Source of the DNA: Lachnospiraceae bacterium
GTDB lineage: Bacteria; Bacillota; Clostridia; Lachnospirales; Lachnospiraceae
DNA length: 64,000 nt
Direction of reading: 5' to 3'
Assembly: GCA_902363665.1 (NCBI GenBank)
Contig: CABJAW010000004.1
Location: 225,834 to 289,833, forward strand
The notes beneath the pieces were generated by a model. That model saw only the letters and a program-made list of their open reading frames with translations, made no database searches and had not been told where the DNA came from. Each line of letters begins with the position of its first letter. Position 1 is the first letter of the stretch. Shown piece by piece: positions 9,098 through 18,018 of the stretch. Both the position numbers and the translations under genes were made by a program.

Positions 9098-10114
9098 ATG
9101 ATTAAAGAAGCGATTATCAAACTTGCAAAAAAGCAGGATCTTACGTACACAGAAGCAGAAGCAGTGATGAATGAGATTATGAGCGGCGGGGCGACACCGG
9201 TACAGATGGCTTCTTATCTGACGGCGCTGTCGATGAAGGGCGAGACGATCGATGAGATCACAGCCTCGGCGGCCGGCATGCGTGCACACGGCGTGCGGCT
9301 GCTGCATGAGATGGATGTACTGGAAATCGTCGGAACGGGCGGAGACGGATCGAATTCCTTCAATATATCGACCACATCCTCCCTTGTGATCGCAGCAGGC
9401 GGTGTGCCGGTGGCAAAACACGGCAACCGGGCAGCGTCCTCCAAGTGCGGCGCAGCAGACGTGCTCGAGGCACTCGGCGTGAAGATCACGATCTCACCGG
9501 AGAAGAGCAAAGAGCTTCTGGAAAAGATCGGTATCTGTTTCCTGTTTGCACAGAAGTATCACGCGGCGATGCGGTTTGTGGCTCCGGTGCGCAAGGAACT
9601 CGGTATCCGCACGGTGTTTAATATTCTTGGACCGCTCAGTAATCCGGCCGGTGCAAACATGGAGCTGATGGGCGTTTACGATGCATCGCTCGTGGAGCCG
9701 CTGGCACAGGTAATGGCAAATCTCGGCGTGGTGCGGGGCATGGTTGTTTACGGGCAGGACAGCCTGGACGAAATCTCAATGAGCGCACCGACGACAGTAT
9801 GCGAGATCAAAGACGGCAGCTTTACAACGTATGAGCTGACACCGGAGCAGTTTGGATATACAAGATGCGGCAAAGAGGAGCTGCAGGGCGGTCTTCCGGC
9901 AGAAAATGCGCAGATCACGCTTGACATTGTAAATGGAAAAGAGCGGGGCGCAAGGCGGCAGGCAGTCTGCTTAAATGCAGGCGCGGCGCTTTATATCGCG
10001 GGAAAGGCCGATACGGTTGAGGCAGGCGTGCGAAAGGCAGAGCAGCTGCTGGATACAGGCGCGGCAAAACGGAAACTGGAAGAGTTTGTCCGCGAGTCGA
10101 ACGCAGAGGAGTAA
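9098..10114 (+). CDS. trpD: Anthranilate phosphoribosyltransferase
   Basis: TrpD (338 residues) transfers phosphoribose from PRPP to anthranilate. The PRPP and Mg2+ sites are visible as [15 protein letters not shown] and [20 protein letters not shown], with [10 protein letters not shown] and GQDSLDEIS further on. GGAGGAAG lies upstream of the ATG. It starts 64 bp after trpG and is followed after 3 bp by trpC. Confidence 0.97.
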   Translation: MIKEAIIKLAKKQDLTYTEAEAVMNEIMSGGATPVQMASYLTALSMKGETIDEITASAAGMRAHGVRLLHEMDVLEIVGTGGDGSNSFNISTTSSLVIAAGGVPVAKHGNRAASSKCGAADVLEALGVKITISPEKSKELLEKIGICFLFAQKYHAAMRFVAPVRKELGIRTVFNILGPLSNPAGANMELMGVYDASLVEPLAQVMANLGVVRGMVVYGQDSLDEISMSAPTTVCEIKDGSFTTYELTPEQFGYTRCGKEELQGGLPAENAQITLDIVNGKERGARRQAVCLNAGAALYIAGKADTVEAGVRKAEQLLDTGAAKRKLEEFVRESNAEE

Positions 10115-10117
10115 GCC

Positions 10118-10936
10118 ATGAACATTCTGGAAGAAATCGCAGTGAAAACGAGAGAGCGGATCGCACAGGAAAAACGGCAGGTTCCGCAGGAAGTGCTTCT
10201 GGAAAAAATAAAGGAGCGGGAGTCGCTGGAACAAAGCGGAGAAAAGAAGCGACCGGTGCGGACGTTTCTGGAGGCACTGCAGAAGCCGGGCATGTCTTAT
10301 ATCTGCGAGGTAAAAAAGGCCTCCCCGTCAAAAGGCCTCATCGCGCCGGACTTCCCGTACACTGCAATCGCAAAGGAGTACGAAGACTCCGGTGCTTCCG
10401 CAATTTCCTGCCTGACCGAGCCGTTTTGGTTTTTAGGATCAGACCGGTATCTGGAAGCGATCACCGATGAGGTGATGATTCCGGTGCTGCGCAAGGATTT
10501 TACGGTAGATCCGTATATGATTGCACAGGCACGCAGTCTTGGTGCCTCTGCTGTGCTTCTGATCTGCGCGCTCCTCGATGACGCACAGCTGAAAGATTAC
10601 CGGCAGTATGCGGAGTCGTTTGGAATGGACGCACTGGTGGAAGCGCACGATGAAGAAGAAGTACAGCGGGCGCTTGGGAGCGGGGCAAAGATCATCGGCG
10701 TCAATAACCGCGATCTGCGTACCTTTGAGGTGGATGTGAAAAACAGCATCCGGCTGCGGGAGCTGGCTCCGTCGGACACCGTTTTCGTATCCGAGAGCGG
10801 CATCAAAACATCGAAAGACATTAAGCGGCTGTATGAGAATCACGTCGATGCGGTGCTGATCGGTGAGACACTGATGCGAAGCCAGGACAAGAAAAAGATG
10901 CTGGAGGAGTTAAACGGTGGAGCGCTCGCAAAGTAG
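10118..10936 (+). CDS. trpC: Indole-3-glycerol phosphate synthase
   Basis: TrpC (272 residues, TIM barrel) closes the indole ring of CdRP. It shows the signature EVKKASPSKGLI with catalytic lysines, LRKDFTVD, GVNNRDLRTFEVD and the phosphate-binding VSESGI plus DAVLIGETLM. It is monofunctional: TrpF is separate and follows. The ATG lies 3 bp after the trpD stop. Confidence 0.97.
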   Translation: MNILEEIAVKTRERIAQEKRQVPQEVLLEKIKERESLEQSGEKKRPVRTFLEALQKPGMSYICEVKKASPSKGLIAPDFPYTAIAKEYEDSGASAISCLTEPFWFLGSDRYLEAITDEVMIPVLRKDFTVDPYMIAQARSLGASAVLLICALLDDAQLKDYRQYAESFGMDALVEAHDEEEVQRALGSGAKIIGVNNRDLRTFEVDVKNSIRLRELAPSDTVFVSESGIKTSKDIKRLYENHVDAVLIGETLMRSQDKKKMLEELNGGALAK

Positions 10937-11027
10937 ATAGAAAAACACAATGGGTACAGGACGGATTCAGAAAGGCAAAACCAGGAATCCGCAGAATGGA
11001 AAAGGCTGCAGGACAGCAGGGGGAAAA

Positions 11028-11645
11028 ATGGCAAGAATAAAATTATGCGGGATGTCACGGATGGAGGACATCGCGGCGGTCAATGAGATCCGGCCGGAGT
11101 TCTGCGGATTCGTGATTGAGGTGCTAAAAAGCCGCAGAAATGTGAGCGCTGTACAGGTGGAAAGATTAAGCGCTGCGCTTGCCCCGGGAATCGTCCCGGT
11201 CGGTGTATTCGTAAATGCCGAGGTAAGTCTGGTGGCTGATCTGCTGAACCGTGGTGTGATCGGGGCGGCTCAGCTGCACGGGCAGGAGGACGAAGCGTAC
11301 ATCAGCCGTCTGCGTAACAGAATAAAGGCAGATGTACCGCTGATCCAGGCATTTTCGATTCGAACGAAGGAAGATGTGCTCCGCGCAGTAAAAAGCAGCG
11401 CCGATCTGATTTTGCTTGATCAGGGAAGCGGCGGCAGCGGCCGAACGTTTGACTGGTCGCTGGCGGACGCGGTGGATCGTCCGTTTTTCCTCGCCGGAGG
11501 GCTTGGAAGCGGGAATCTTGCACAGGCAATCAGAGCGGTAAAACCGTGGGCTGTGGATTTAAGCAGCGCACTTGAGACGGACGGATACAAAGATCCGAAA
11601 AAGATGCGGGAAGCAGTACAGATCGTGCGGACGACAGAAAGTTAG
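11028..11645 (+). CDS. trpF: Phosphoribosylanthranilate isomerase
   Basis: TrpF (205 residues, TIM barrel) performs the Amadori rearrangement of PRA to CdRP. It shows the general-base Cys in IKLCGMSR, GVFVNAEV, AQLHGQED, LLDQGSGGSGRTFDW with the catalytic Asp, and LAGGLGSGN for phosphate. The frame is open from 10950, but the start at 11028 follows GGGGG and matches the family N-terminus MARIKLCG. The 91 bp after trpC carry no other gene. Confidence 0.94.
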   Translation: MARIKLCGMSRMEDIAAVNEIRPEFCGFVIEVLKSRRNVSAVQVERLSAALAPGIVPVGVFVNAEVSLVADLLNRGVIGAAQLHGQEDEAYISRLRNRIKADVPLIQAFSIRTKEDVLRAVKSSADLILLDQGSGGSGRTFDWSLADAVDRPFFLAGGLGSGNLAQAIRAVKPWAVDLSSALETDGYKDPKKMREAVQIVRTTES

Positions 11646-11697
11646 TTGATACACAAAGAAGATGCGTTATTTTAGAAACCAGGGGAGGAGACACAAC

Positions 11698-12882
11698 ATG
11701 TCAAAAGGAAGATTTGGTATTCATGGAGGCCAGTACATTCCGGAAACACTGATGAACGCAGTGATCGAACTGGAAGAAGCCTACAATCACTATAAGGATG
11801 ATCCGGAATTTAACCGGGAGCTGACAGAATTGCTGAACGAATATGCGGGGCGGCCGTCACGGCTGTATTATGCGGCACATATGACCGAGGATCTCGGCGG
11901 CGCAAAGGTTTATCTGAAACGAGAAGACCTGAACCACACAGGAGCGCACAAGATCAACAACGTGCTCGGCCAGGTACTGCTCGCGAAGAAAATGGGAAAG
12001 ACACGTGTCATCGCGGAGACCGGAGCAGGCCAGCACGGCGTGGCGACTGCGACAGCGGCGGCACTGATGGGAATGGAATGCGAGGTGTTCATGGGTGAGG
12101 AGGACACAAAGCGTCAGGCGCTCAATGTTTACCGCATGCGGCTCCTTGGAGCAAAGGTGCACGCAGTCACTTCCGGTACGGCTACCTTAAAGGATGCCGT
12201 TTCTGAGACGATGCGCGAGTGGACGAACCGGATCGCAGATACGCATTATGTGCTCGGATCGGTTATGGGTCCGCATCCGTTTCCGACGATCGTGCGGGAT
12301 TTCCAGGCGGTGATCTCAAAAGAGATCAGGGAACAGATGCTGGAAAAAGAGGGAAAACTTCCGGATGCGGTACTTGCCTGCGTCGGCGGCGGTTCCAATG
12401 CGATCGGTACGTTTTACCATTTCATTGAGGATAAGGATGTGCGGCTGATCGGCTGCGAGGCGGCAGGACGCGGAATCAATACCGCAGAAACCGCGGCGAC
12501 GATTGCAACCGGAAGGCCTGGCATTTTCCACGGAATGAAATCTTACTTCTGCCAGGACGAATACGGGCAGATCGCACCGGTGTACTCAATCTCGGCAGGG
12601 CTTGACTATCCGGGAATCGGACCGGAGCACGCATATCTGTACGATATCGGACGCGCAGAATACGTGCCGGTGACAGATGAGGAAGCGGTGGAAGCATTTG
12701 AGTATCTGTCCCGGATCGAGGGCATCATCCCGGCGATCGAGAGTGCACACGCCGTTGCATACGCAAGAAAGATCGTTCCGCAGATGCGAAAGGATCAGTG
12801 CGTGGTAATCACGATTTCCGGACGAGGCGACAAGGACTGCGCGGCGATCGCACGGTACAGAGGGGAGGATCTTCATGAATAA
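11698..12882 (+). CDS. trpB: Tryptophan synthase beta subunit
   Basis: TrpB (394 residues) joins indole with serine on PLP. The PLP lysine is in HTGAHKINN, followed by AETGAGQHG, the glycine-rich GGGSNAIG phosphate loop and a C-terminal [19 protein letters not shown] is the usual N-terminus, which with AGGGGAGG upstream supports the start at 11698 rather than 11662. It overlaps trpA by 8 bp; the two subunits form an alpha2beta2 complex with an indole tunnel. Confidence 0.97.
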   Translation: MSKGRFGIHGGQYIPETLMNAVIELEEAYNHYKDDPEFNRELTELLNEYAGRPSRLYYAAHMTEDLGGAKVYLKREDLNHTGAHKINNVLGQVLLAKKMGKTRVIAETGAGQHGVATATAAALMGMECEVFMGEEDTKRQALNVYRMRLLGAKVHAVTSGTATLKDAVSETMREWTNRIADTHYVLGSVMGPHPFPTIVRDFQAVISKEIREQMLEKEGKLPDAVLACVGGGSNAIGTFYHFIEDKDVRLIGCEAAGRGINTAETAATIATGRPGIFHGMKSYFCQDEYGQIAPVYSISAGLDYPGIGPEHAYLYDIGRAEYVPVTDEEAVEAFEYLSRIEGIIPAIESAHAVAYARKIVPQMRKDQCVVITISGRGDKDCAAIARYRGEDLHE

Positions 12883-13648
12883 GAGAATTACAGAAGCATT
12901 TGCGCATGGCAAAGCATTTATTCCGTTTATTACCTGCGGGGATCCGTCACTTGAGGTGACGGAACAGCTCGTCTATGCACTGGAGGAGGCAGGCGCGGAC
13001 CTGATCGAGCTTGGCATTCCGTTTTCCGATCCGACGGCAGAAGGACCGGTCATTCAGGCGGCGAATGTCCGTGCACTTGCCGGCGGTGTCACAACCGACA
13101 AAATTTTTGAGATGGTAGAAAAGATCCGCAAAAGGACAGCGATCCCGATGGTATTTATGACGTATGCAAACGTCGTTTTTTCCTACGGAACCGAGCGTTT
13201 TGTAAAAAAAGCGGCAGATATTGGTATGGACGGACTGATCCTGCCGGATGTGCCATTTGAAGAAAAGGAAGAATTTGATTCAGTGTGCCGTGCGCACGGC
13301 CTGGGTCTGATCTCATTGATCGCGCCGACCTCCCATGAGCGGATCGCACGGATCGCAAGAGAGGCGGAAGGATTTGTCTACTGCGTTTCCTCGCTCGGTG
13401 TGACCGGAATGCGTTCCAGCATCACGACCGATATCGGGGCAATGGTGAAGCTGGTAAAGGCTGAAAAAGACATTCCGTGTGCAGTTGGCTTCGGTATTTC
13501 AACGCCGGAGCAGGCGAAAAAAATGGCGGATCAGTCAGACGGAGCGATTGTCGGTTCCGCGATCGTGAAGCTCTGCGGGCAGTATGGCAAAGACTGCGTG
13601 CCGTATGTGGCAGCGTACGTGAAAGAGATGAAGGACGCGCTGCGGTGA
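12875..13648 (+). CDS. trpA: Tryptophan synthase alpha subunit
   Basis: TrpA (257 residues) splits indole-3-glycerol phosphate and passes indole to TrpB. Catalytic acids are in [19 protein letters not shown] (Glu and Asp), with [23 protein letters not shown] and the phosphate-binding GFGISTPEQ and [16 protein letters not shown] lies inside the end of trpB. It is the last gene of the operon. Confidence 0.97.
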   Translation: MNKRITEAFAHGKAFIPFITCGDPSLEVTEQLVYALEEAGADLIELGIPFSDPTAEGPVIQAANVRALAGGVTTDKIFEMVEKIRKRTAIPMVFMTYANVVFSYGTERFVKKAADIGMDGLILPDVPFEEKEEFDSVCRAHGLGLISLIAPTSHERIARIAREAEGFVYCVSSLGVTGMRSSITTDIGAMVKLVKAEKDIPCAVGFGISTPEQAKKMADQSDGAIVGSAIVKLCGQYGKDCVPYVAAYVKEMKDALR

Positions 13649-13654
13649 GAATAA

Positions 13655-13699
13655 AAAGAAGTCTGTTTCATATTTGGAGAAAACAGACTTCTTTTTTTC
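13655..13699 (+). terminator. Terminator of the trp operon
   Basis: The arms AAGAAGTCTGTTT and AAACAGACTTCTT pair perfectly and run into a T-rich tract. It lies directly after trpA and could also serve the convergent S1-domain gene. Confidence 0.88.
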
Positions 13700-13736
13700 A
13701 GTGAAATATCATATCATTTTTGAAATATTTTTTGCA

Positions 13737-14690
13737 TCAGGACAGCCTGATATTCTTAAACAGCGATCCAAGAGAAGTCGTAGCTTCCTCCGTCTCCGGC
13801 ATCTCGTACGTCTCTTCCTCAATCTCGACTGCAGCAACATCCTCGAGTGCCTTCATGCTCAGACTGATTTTTCCGTCTTTGACCGCGATGACTTTTACTT
13901 TTACCTTCTGGCCTTCTTTGAGAACAGCACCTGGATGCTTGATGCGCTTGTCGCAGATCTGAGAGATATGAACGAGTCCGCTCAGACCGTTTCCGAGGTC
14001 AATGAATGCGCCGTACGGCATCAGGGATTCTACGGTTCCCTCGGTGACAAGGCCGACCTCAACGTTAGAAACGCGCTGCTTGCGGTTTTCTGCTTCCTTC
14101 TCACGCAGGATTTCTTTTGCGGAGAGCACAAGCTTCTGATCCTCCGGATCTGCAGTGATGACGCGCACCTCGATTTCCTTTCCAACCCACTCATCCGGAT
14201 TTTCAACGTATCCTAAAGAAAGCTTGGAAGCCGGGATAAATCCGCGGATGCCCTCAACATACGCAACAACTCCGCTCTTTACTGCTTCACTGATCTTTAC
14301 TTTGATGTTGGACTGATCCTTCAGAAGCTGCGTCAGACGCTCCCAGCCAAGGACTGCGGCTGCCTCTTTCATGGAGAGAAGGATATGACCTCTGCCATCA
14401 TCTCTGCGGATGACTGTAGCGGAGATGGTCTGACCCATTTCCACATCACGGAATGTGAAGTTCGGATCGTCGCTTGCGTCCTCAAGACGGATGATGCCGT
14501 CAGTGAAGGAGCCGAAATCCAGCGTAATCTCCGTCTCAGAAATGCCGATGACAGTGCCGGTCATGATGTCGCCCTCATGGATCGGCTTCATGGAAGCGGC
14601 GATCTCTGCCTCATAATCCGCCATGGTTTCTTCTTTCTCCGGAGCGGCTGCGGTGGCCTCTTTTAATTCTTCTTTGATTTCTTCACTCAT
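13737..14690 (-). CDS. S1 RNA-binding domain protein (short RpsA-like)
   Basis: This 317-residue protein carries three S1 OB-fold domains at about residues 38-112, 120-190 and 203-275. Signatures are GDIMTGTVIGI, SGVVAYVEGIRGFIPASKLS and EGTVESLMPYGAFIDLGNGLSGLVHISQI. It has acidic ends and a Ser-Leu-Gly tail. In low-GC Gram-positives such short proteins are annotated as ribosomal protein S1 homologues and help translation of structured mRNAs. The third domain is the best conserved and the most likely RNA binder. It is monocistronic, convergent with the trp operon and divergent from sua5. Confidence 0.85.
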   Translation of the reverse strand: MSEEIKEELKEATAAAPEKEETMADYEAEIAASMKPIHEGDIMTGTVIGISETEITLDFGSFTDGIIRLEDASDDPNFTFRDVEMGQTISATVIRRDDGRGHILLSMKEAAAVLGWERLTQLLKDQSNIKVKISEAVKSGVVAYVEGIRGFIPASKLSLGYVENPDEWVGKEIEVRVITADPEDQKLVLSAKEILREKEAENRKQRVSNVEVGLVTEGTVESLMPYGAFIDLGNGLSGLVHISQICDKRIKHPGAVLKEGQKVKVKVIAVKDGKISLSMKALEDVAAVEIEEETYEMPETEEATTSLGSLFKNIRLS

Positions 14691-14838
14691 GTGTTATACC
14701 TCTTTTCGAATTCTTTCTATACATTGTAGCACACGAAGCGATCAGAAACCAACATTATTTGGTAAAAATGCAGAAAACAGTTTCAAAAAATGCGCTGAGG
14801 TGGTATACTAGGTTCGATTGGAAAGGCAGGAACTTATT

Positions 14839-15885
14839 ATGCAGACAATAATAGCAGTCATGCACGACGGGATTGATGAGACGCAGATCCGGCGTGCTGG
14901 AGATATACTGAAAGAAGGCGGGCTTGTAGCCTTTCCGACTGAGACAGTATACGGACTCGGCGGAAATGCGCTCGATGCGCAGGCTTCAGCCAAAATATAC
15001 GCGGCAAAGGGAAGACCGTCGGACAATCCGCTCATTGTGCATATCGCGGATTGGGATGCGATTTATAAGATCGCTTCCGAGATTCCGCCAGAAGCGAAAA
15101 AACTGGCGGATGCATTCTGGCCGGGACCGCTGACCATGATCCTGAAAAAATCAGACGCGGTGCCGATGGCTACGACCGGAGGGCTGGACACGGTAGCGAT
15201 CCGGATGCCGAGTAATGAGGTGGCGCGTGCGCTGATCCGTGCGGGCGGCGGTTATGTGGCGGCTCCAAGTGCCAATACGTCCGGAAGACCGAGTCCGACA
15301 TGTGCGGCCCATGTGGCACAGGATCTTGGCGGAAAGATCGAGATGATCATCGACGGAGGCAATGCCAATATCGGGCTGGAATCGACGATCGTAGATCTGA
15401 CCGAGGGCAAACCGACAATCCTGCGGCCAGGCTACATCAATCAGGAAATGCTGGAGCAGGTGCTGGATGAAGTGGAAATGGACCGGGGGCTGATCTCACC
15501 GGATTCCAATGTGCATCCGAAAGCACCGGGGATGAAATACCGCCATTATGCGCCGAAAGCAGATCTGATCATTGTGGAGGGCGAAGCGGCGCGGGTGCGC
15601 GAAAAGATTAATGAGCTTGTCACAGAAAACCTTGCAGCAGGGAAAAAAGCGGGTGTGATCGGAACGGATGAGTCTCTTCTATATTATAAGGAGGGGGATG
15701 TGCGCTCGATCGGTTCCCGCAAAGAGGAAATTACGATCGCACAGCATCTGTACAGCATTCTGCGCGACTTTGATGAATCGGATATCTCCGTGATCTACTC
15801 CGAATCCTTTGAGACGCCAAAGATCGGCCAGGCGATCATGAATCGTCTGATCAAAGCGGCAGGACACCAGATCATTAAAGTATGA
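14839..15885 (+). CDS. L-threonylcarbamoyladenylate synthase (Sua5/YwlC type)
   Basis: The enzyme makes threonylcarbamoyl-AMP from Thr, bicarbonate and ATP for the t6A37 modification of ANN-decoding tRNAs. The YrdC core is seen as GGLVAFPTETVYGLGGNA, AAKGRPSDNPLIVH, PGPLTMIL and APSANTSGRPSPT. A linker with SPGMKYRHYAP-type sequence leads to the C-terminal Sua5 domain. At 348 residues it is the long form. The ATG at 14839 follows GGCAGGAA; a TTG 21 bases earlier is a weaker option. It heads a group (sua5-LMWPTP-rpiB-upp) in the same order as ywlC-ywlE-ywlF-...-upp in B. subtilis. Confidence 0.93.
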   Translation: MQTIIAVMHDGIDETQIRRAGDILKEGGLVAFPTETVYGLGGNALDAQASAKIYAAKGRPSDNPLIVHIADWDAIYKIASEIPPEAKKLADAFWPGPLTMILKKSDAVPMATTGGLDTVAIRMPSNEVARALIRAGGGYVAAPSANTSGRPSPTCAAHVAQDLGGKIEMIIDGGNANIGLESTIVDLTEGKPTILRPGYINQEMLEQVLDEVEMDRGLISPDSNVHPKAPGMKYRHYAPKADLIIVEGEAARVREKINELVTENLAAGKKAGVIGTDESLLYYKEGDVRSIGSRKEEITIAQHLYSILRDFDESDISVIYSESFETPKIGQAIMNRLIKAAGHQIIKV

Positions 15886-15906
15886 GGAAAGCAGGGAGCA
15901 GAGGCA

Positions 15907-16374
15907 GTGAAACGATACGACAGGCTGATTTTTGTAAGCAGCAGTGATACCTCTGTCGGACCGATGGCAGAGGCGATCCTGCAGAGCAAATATCTGCTTG
16001 AGGAGCTGGAAATTACGTCAAAGGGCGTGGTGGTTCTTTTTCCGGAGCCGATCAATCCGAAAGCAGAGGCGATTCTGGTCAGCAATGGACTGACGATGAA
16101 GGATCACATGAGTGACCCGCTGGTAAAAGAGGATGCAGGGGAACGTACCCTGCTGCTGGCGGTAAGCGAAGAGGTAAAGCAGAAGGTACGCACAGAATTC
16201 GGAGACGAATTTGCCGACAGCATGCAGGTGCTGAATACATTCGTTGGGGTGCCGCAGGAGATTTTTAATCCATATGGCGGTTCTCTGGCAGATTATGGGC
16301 AGTGTTTTACCGAACTGGAGACATTGATTTCAAAGCTGGTAGTACAGCTCAATGAGGAGGAATTACTATGTTAG
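15907..16374 (+). CDS. Degenerate low-molecular-weight protein phosphatase (YwlE position)
   Basis: This 155-residue protein has the layout of the LMW phosphotyrosine/phosphoarginine phosphatase fold and sits where ywlE sits between sua5 and rpiB. The catalytic P-loop, normally C-X5-R-S/T as in VCTGNTCRSPMAEA, reads FVSSSDTSVGPMAEAIL here. The nucleophilic Cys and the Arg are both gone, while the following PMAEAIL helix is kept. The C-terminal Asp region is also altered (NPYGGSLADYGQCF). It is therefore probably catalytically dead and may be a binding or regulatory pseudo-enzyme. The start is GTG with GGAGCAGAGG upstream. It overlaps rpiB by 7 bp. Confidence 0.75.
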   Translation: MKRYDRLIFVSSSDTSVGPMAEAILQSKYLLEELEITSKGVVVLFPEPINPKAEAILVSNGLTMKDHMSDPLVKEDAGERTLLLAVSEEVKQKVRTEFGDEFADSMQVLNTFVGVPQEIFNPYGGSLADYGQCFTELETLISKLVVQLNEEELLC

Positions 16375-16799
16375 CACTGGGGTGTGACCAGGCCGGCTAC
16401 GGTCTGATGCAGGAAGTAAAAAAACACCTGGATGAGAGAGGGCTTAAGTATGTCGACTGTGGTACATACTCCGAAGACTCCGTGGATTATCCGGTTTACT
16501 CCAAAAAGGTGGTAAAAGAGATCCTGGAGGGAAGATGTGACCGCGGTATCCTGATCTGCGGCACAGGCATTGGCATTTCGATCACCGCAAACCGTTATAA
16601 GGGGATCCGTGCAGCACTGTGCGGAGACTGCTTCAGCGCGGAGGCGACGAGACTTCACAACGATGCGAACATTCTTGCCATGGGTGCACGTGTAGTGGGA
16701 ACGGGACTTGCACTTAAGATTGTGGATACGTTTCTGGATACACCATTTTCCGGTGCAGAGCGTCATGCACGCCGGATCCGCATGATCGACGAGGATTAA
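16368..16799 (+). CDS. rpiB: Ribose-5-phosphate isomerase B (RpiB/LacAB family)
   Basis: RpiB (143 residues) interconverts ribose-5-phosphate and ribulose-5-phosphate. Present are the catalytic Cys in ILICGTGIGISI, TANRYKGIRAALC, and the HNDANILAMGARV helix with its His. The N-terminal element reads ALGCDQAGYGL where most RpiB proteins have an SDHAG-like motif, so a conserved His is Gln. Sugar-phosphate isomerases of the LacA/LacB type are related, but the single gene and the ywl-type neighbourhood favour RpiB. GAGGAGG in the end of the upstream gene is its ribosome site. Confidence 0.88.
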   Translation: MLALGCDQAGYGLMQEVKKHLDERGLKYVDCGTYSEDSVDYPVYSKKVVKEILEGRCDRGILICGTGIGISITANRYKGIRAALCGDCFSAEATRLHNDANILAMGARVVGTGLALKIVDTFLDTPFSGAERHARRIRMIDED

Positions 16800-16835
16800 T
16801 CAGACACGATGATGCTTATGATTCTGCAAACAGCG

Positions 16836-16858
16836 AGGCGGATTGCGAATATCCGCTT
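16836..16858. repeat. Dispersed palindromic repeat copy upstream of upp
   Basis: A 23 bp copy of the AAGCGGA-type palindrome in the orientation GGCGGATTGCGAATATCCGC, followed by TTTGGTTA. It lies about 35 bases before the upp start codon, so any hairpin would be in the upp 5' leader. Confidence 0.6.
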
Positions 16859-16893
16859 TGGTTATACAAAAGGAAAGAAAGAGGAAAAAGAAA

Positions 16894-17523
16894 ATGCAGA
16901 AAGTAATGATTATGGACCATCCGCTGATTCAGCACAAGATCGGACTGATCCGAAGAAAGGACACCGGATCTAGAGATTTCCGTGCCCTGATCAGTGAGAT
17001 CGCAATGTATATGTGCTATGAGGCGACGAGAGATCTGAAGCTTCAGGATGTAGAGATCGAGACACCGATCTGCAAAACGACGGCGAAAGAACTCAGCGGA
17101 AAGAAACTGGCTGTTGCTCCGATTCTGCGAGCAGGTCTTGGCATGGTGGACGGTATGCTGGCAATGATTCCGGCAGCAAAGGTAGGCCATATCGGTCTGT
17201 ACCGTGATCCGGAGACATTAAAACCGGTTGAGTATTATTGCAAGCTTCCGGCAGATTCCAACGAGAGGGAAGTATTCGTCGTAGACCCGATGTTGGCAAC
17301 CGGCGGTTCTTCCATCGCAGCGATCCAGATGCTCAAGGACAAGGGCGTAAAGAATATCCGCTTCATGTGCATCATCGCAGCTCCGGAAGGACTTGAGGCA
17401 ATGAAAAAAGCACACCCGGATGTAGATATCTACGTAGGTGCGCTGGATGATCACCTCAACGATCATGGCTACATCGTTCCGGGACTTGGAGACGCAGGCG
17501 ACCGTATCTTCGGTACAAAATAA
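16894..17523 (+). CDS. upp: Uracil phosphoribosyltransferase
   Basis: Upp (209 residues) salvages uracil with PRPP to UMP. It shows [25 protein letters not shown], and the PRPP loop [18 protein letters not shown], ending with [14 protein letters not shown], the uracil-binding C-terminus. The ATG at 16894 follows GAAAGAGGAAAAAG; the longer frame from 16843 runs into the repeat and is not used. It is the last gene of the sua5 group and is followed by a terminator. Confidence 0.97.
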   Translation: MQKVMIMDHPLIQHKIGLIRRKDTGSRDFRALISEIAMYMCYEATRDLKLQDVEIETPICKTTAKELSGKKLAVAPILRAGLGMVDGMLAMIPAAKVGHIGLYRDPETLKPVEYYCKLPADSNEREVFVVDPMLATGGSSIAAIQMLKDKGVKNIRFMCIIAAPEGLEAMKKAHPDVDIYVGALDDHLNDHGYIVPGLGDAGDRIFGTK

Positions 17524-17539
17524 GCACAAACAAAGTGAG

Positions 17540-17568
17540 AGGCAGGTGCGGGAGTACCTGCCTTTTCT
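17540..17568 (+). terminator. Terminator after upp
   Basis: The arms GGCAGGT and ACCTGCC flank an 8-base loop and run into TTTT. Confidence 0.82.
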
Positions 17569-17601
17569 GCGGCCTTAAAAACTTTTTAAGAATCTTGAGT
17601 C

Positions 17602-17630
17602 TTTACGTGGATTGCGGATTGTATTATACT
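17602..17630 (+). promoter_or_regulatory. Possible promoter for the large surface protein gene
   Basis: TTTACG (17602-17607), 17 bp and TATACT (17625-17630) match sigma-A boxes moderately. The remaining leader to 18019 is almost 390 bases and includes a MITE-like element. Between 17640 and 17778 I see only a weak hairpin (GAAGC...GCTTC) and no gene. Confidence 0.35.
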
Positions 17631-17778
17631 GTGAGACAGGGTAGAAGCGATAAAGATTCATATGATTGCTTCTGTAAGCAGATCGTTCAGTGTCAGGTTT
17701 TGGAAATTCCACCTGAGTCTGAACGGGACTATATATAATAGGAAGAAACACATTCAAAAATGATTCAAAACATCATTT

Positions 17779-17990
17779 GTAATTGTTCAGAGCCAAGCAA
17801 AATTTCATAAAACAGGCGGAAAATGCTTGCATTTTAACCGAATAAACTGCGAGGCAGTTATTCGGTTATGAGCAAGTAGCGAAAGCGGATTGCGAATATC
17901 TGCTTGATTCCTGTTTTTGAAATTTTATTTGGCGGATACGCCACACCGACGAAATGCGTAGCATTTTGGAGGTTGGCTCTGAACAGTTAC
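17779..17990. repeat. MITE-like element with terminal inverted repeats
   Basis: The left end GTAATTGTTCAGAGCCAA is the near-perfect inverse of the right end TTGGCTCTGAACAGTTAC. Inside are an inverted CGAATAAACTGC / GCAGTTATTCG hairpin, one copy of the 23 bp AAGCGGAT palindrome (17883-17905), and a block GGCGGATACGCCACACCG...AAATGCGTAGCATTTTGGAGG that recurs inverted at 59299-59342. It carries no coding sequence. It ends 28 bp before the surface-protein gene. Confidence 0.7.
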
Positions 17991-18018
17991 CATCATTTTT
18001 TGGAAAGGAGAGGATTTG

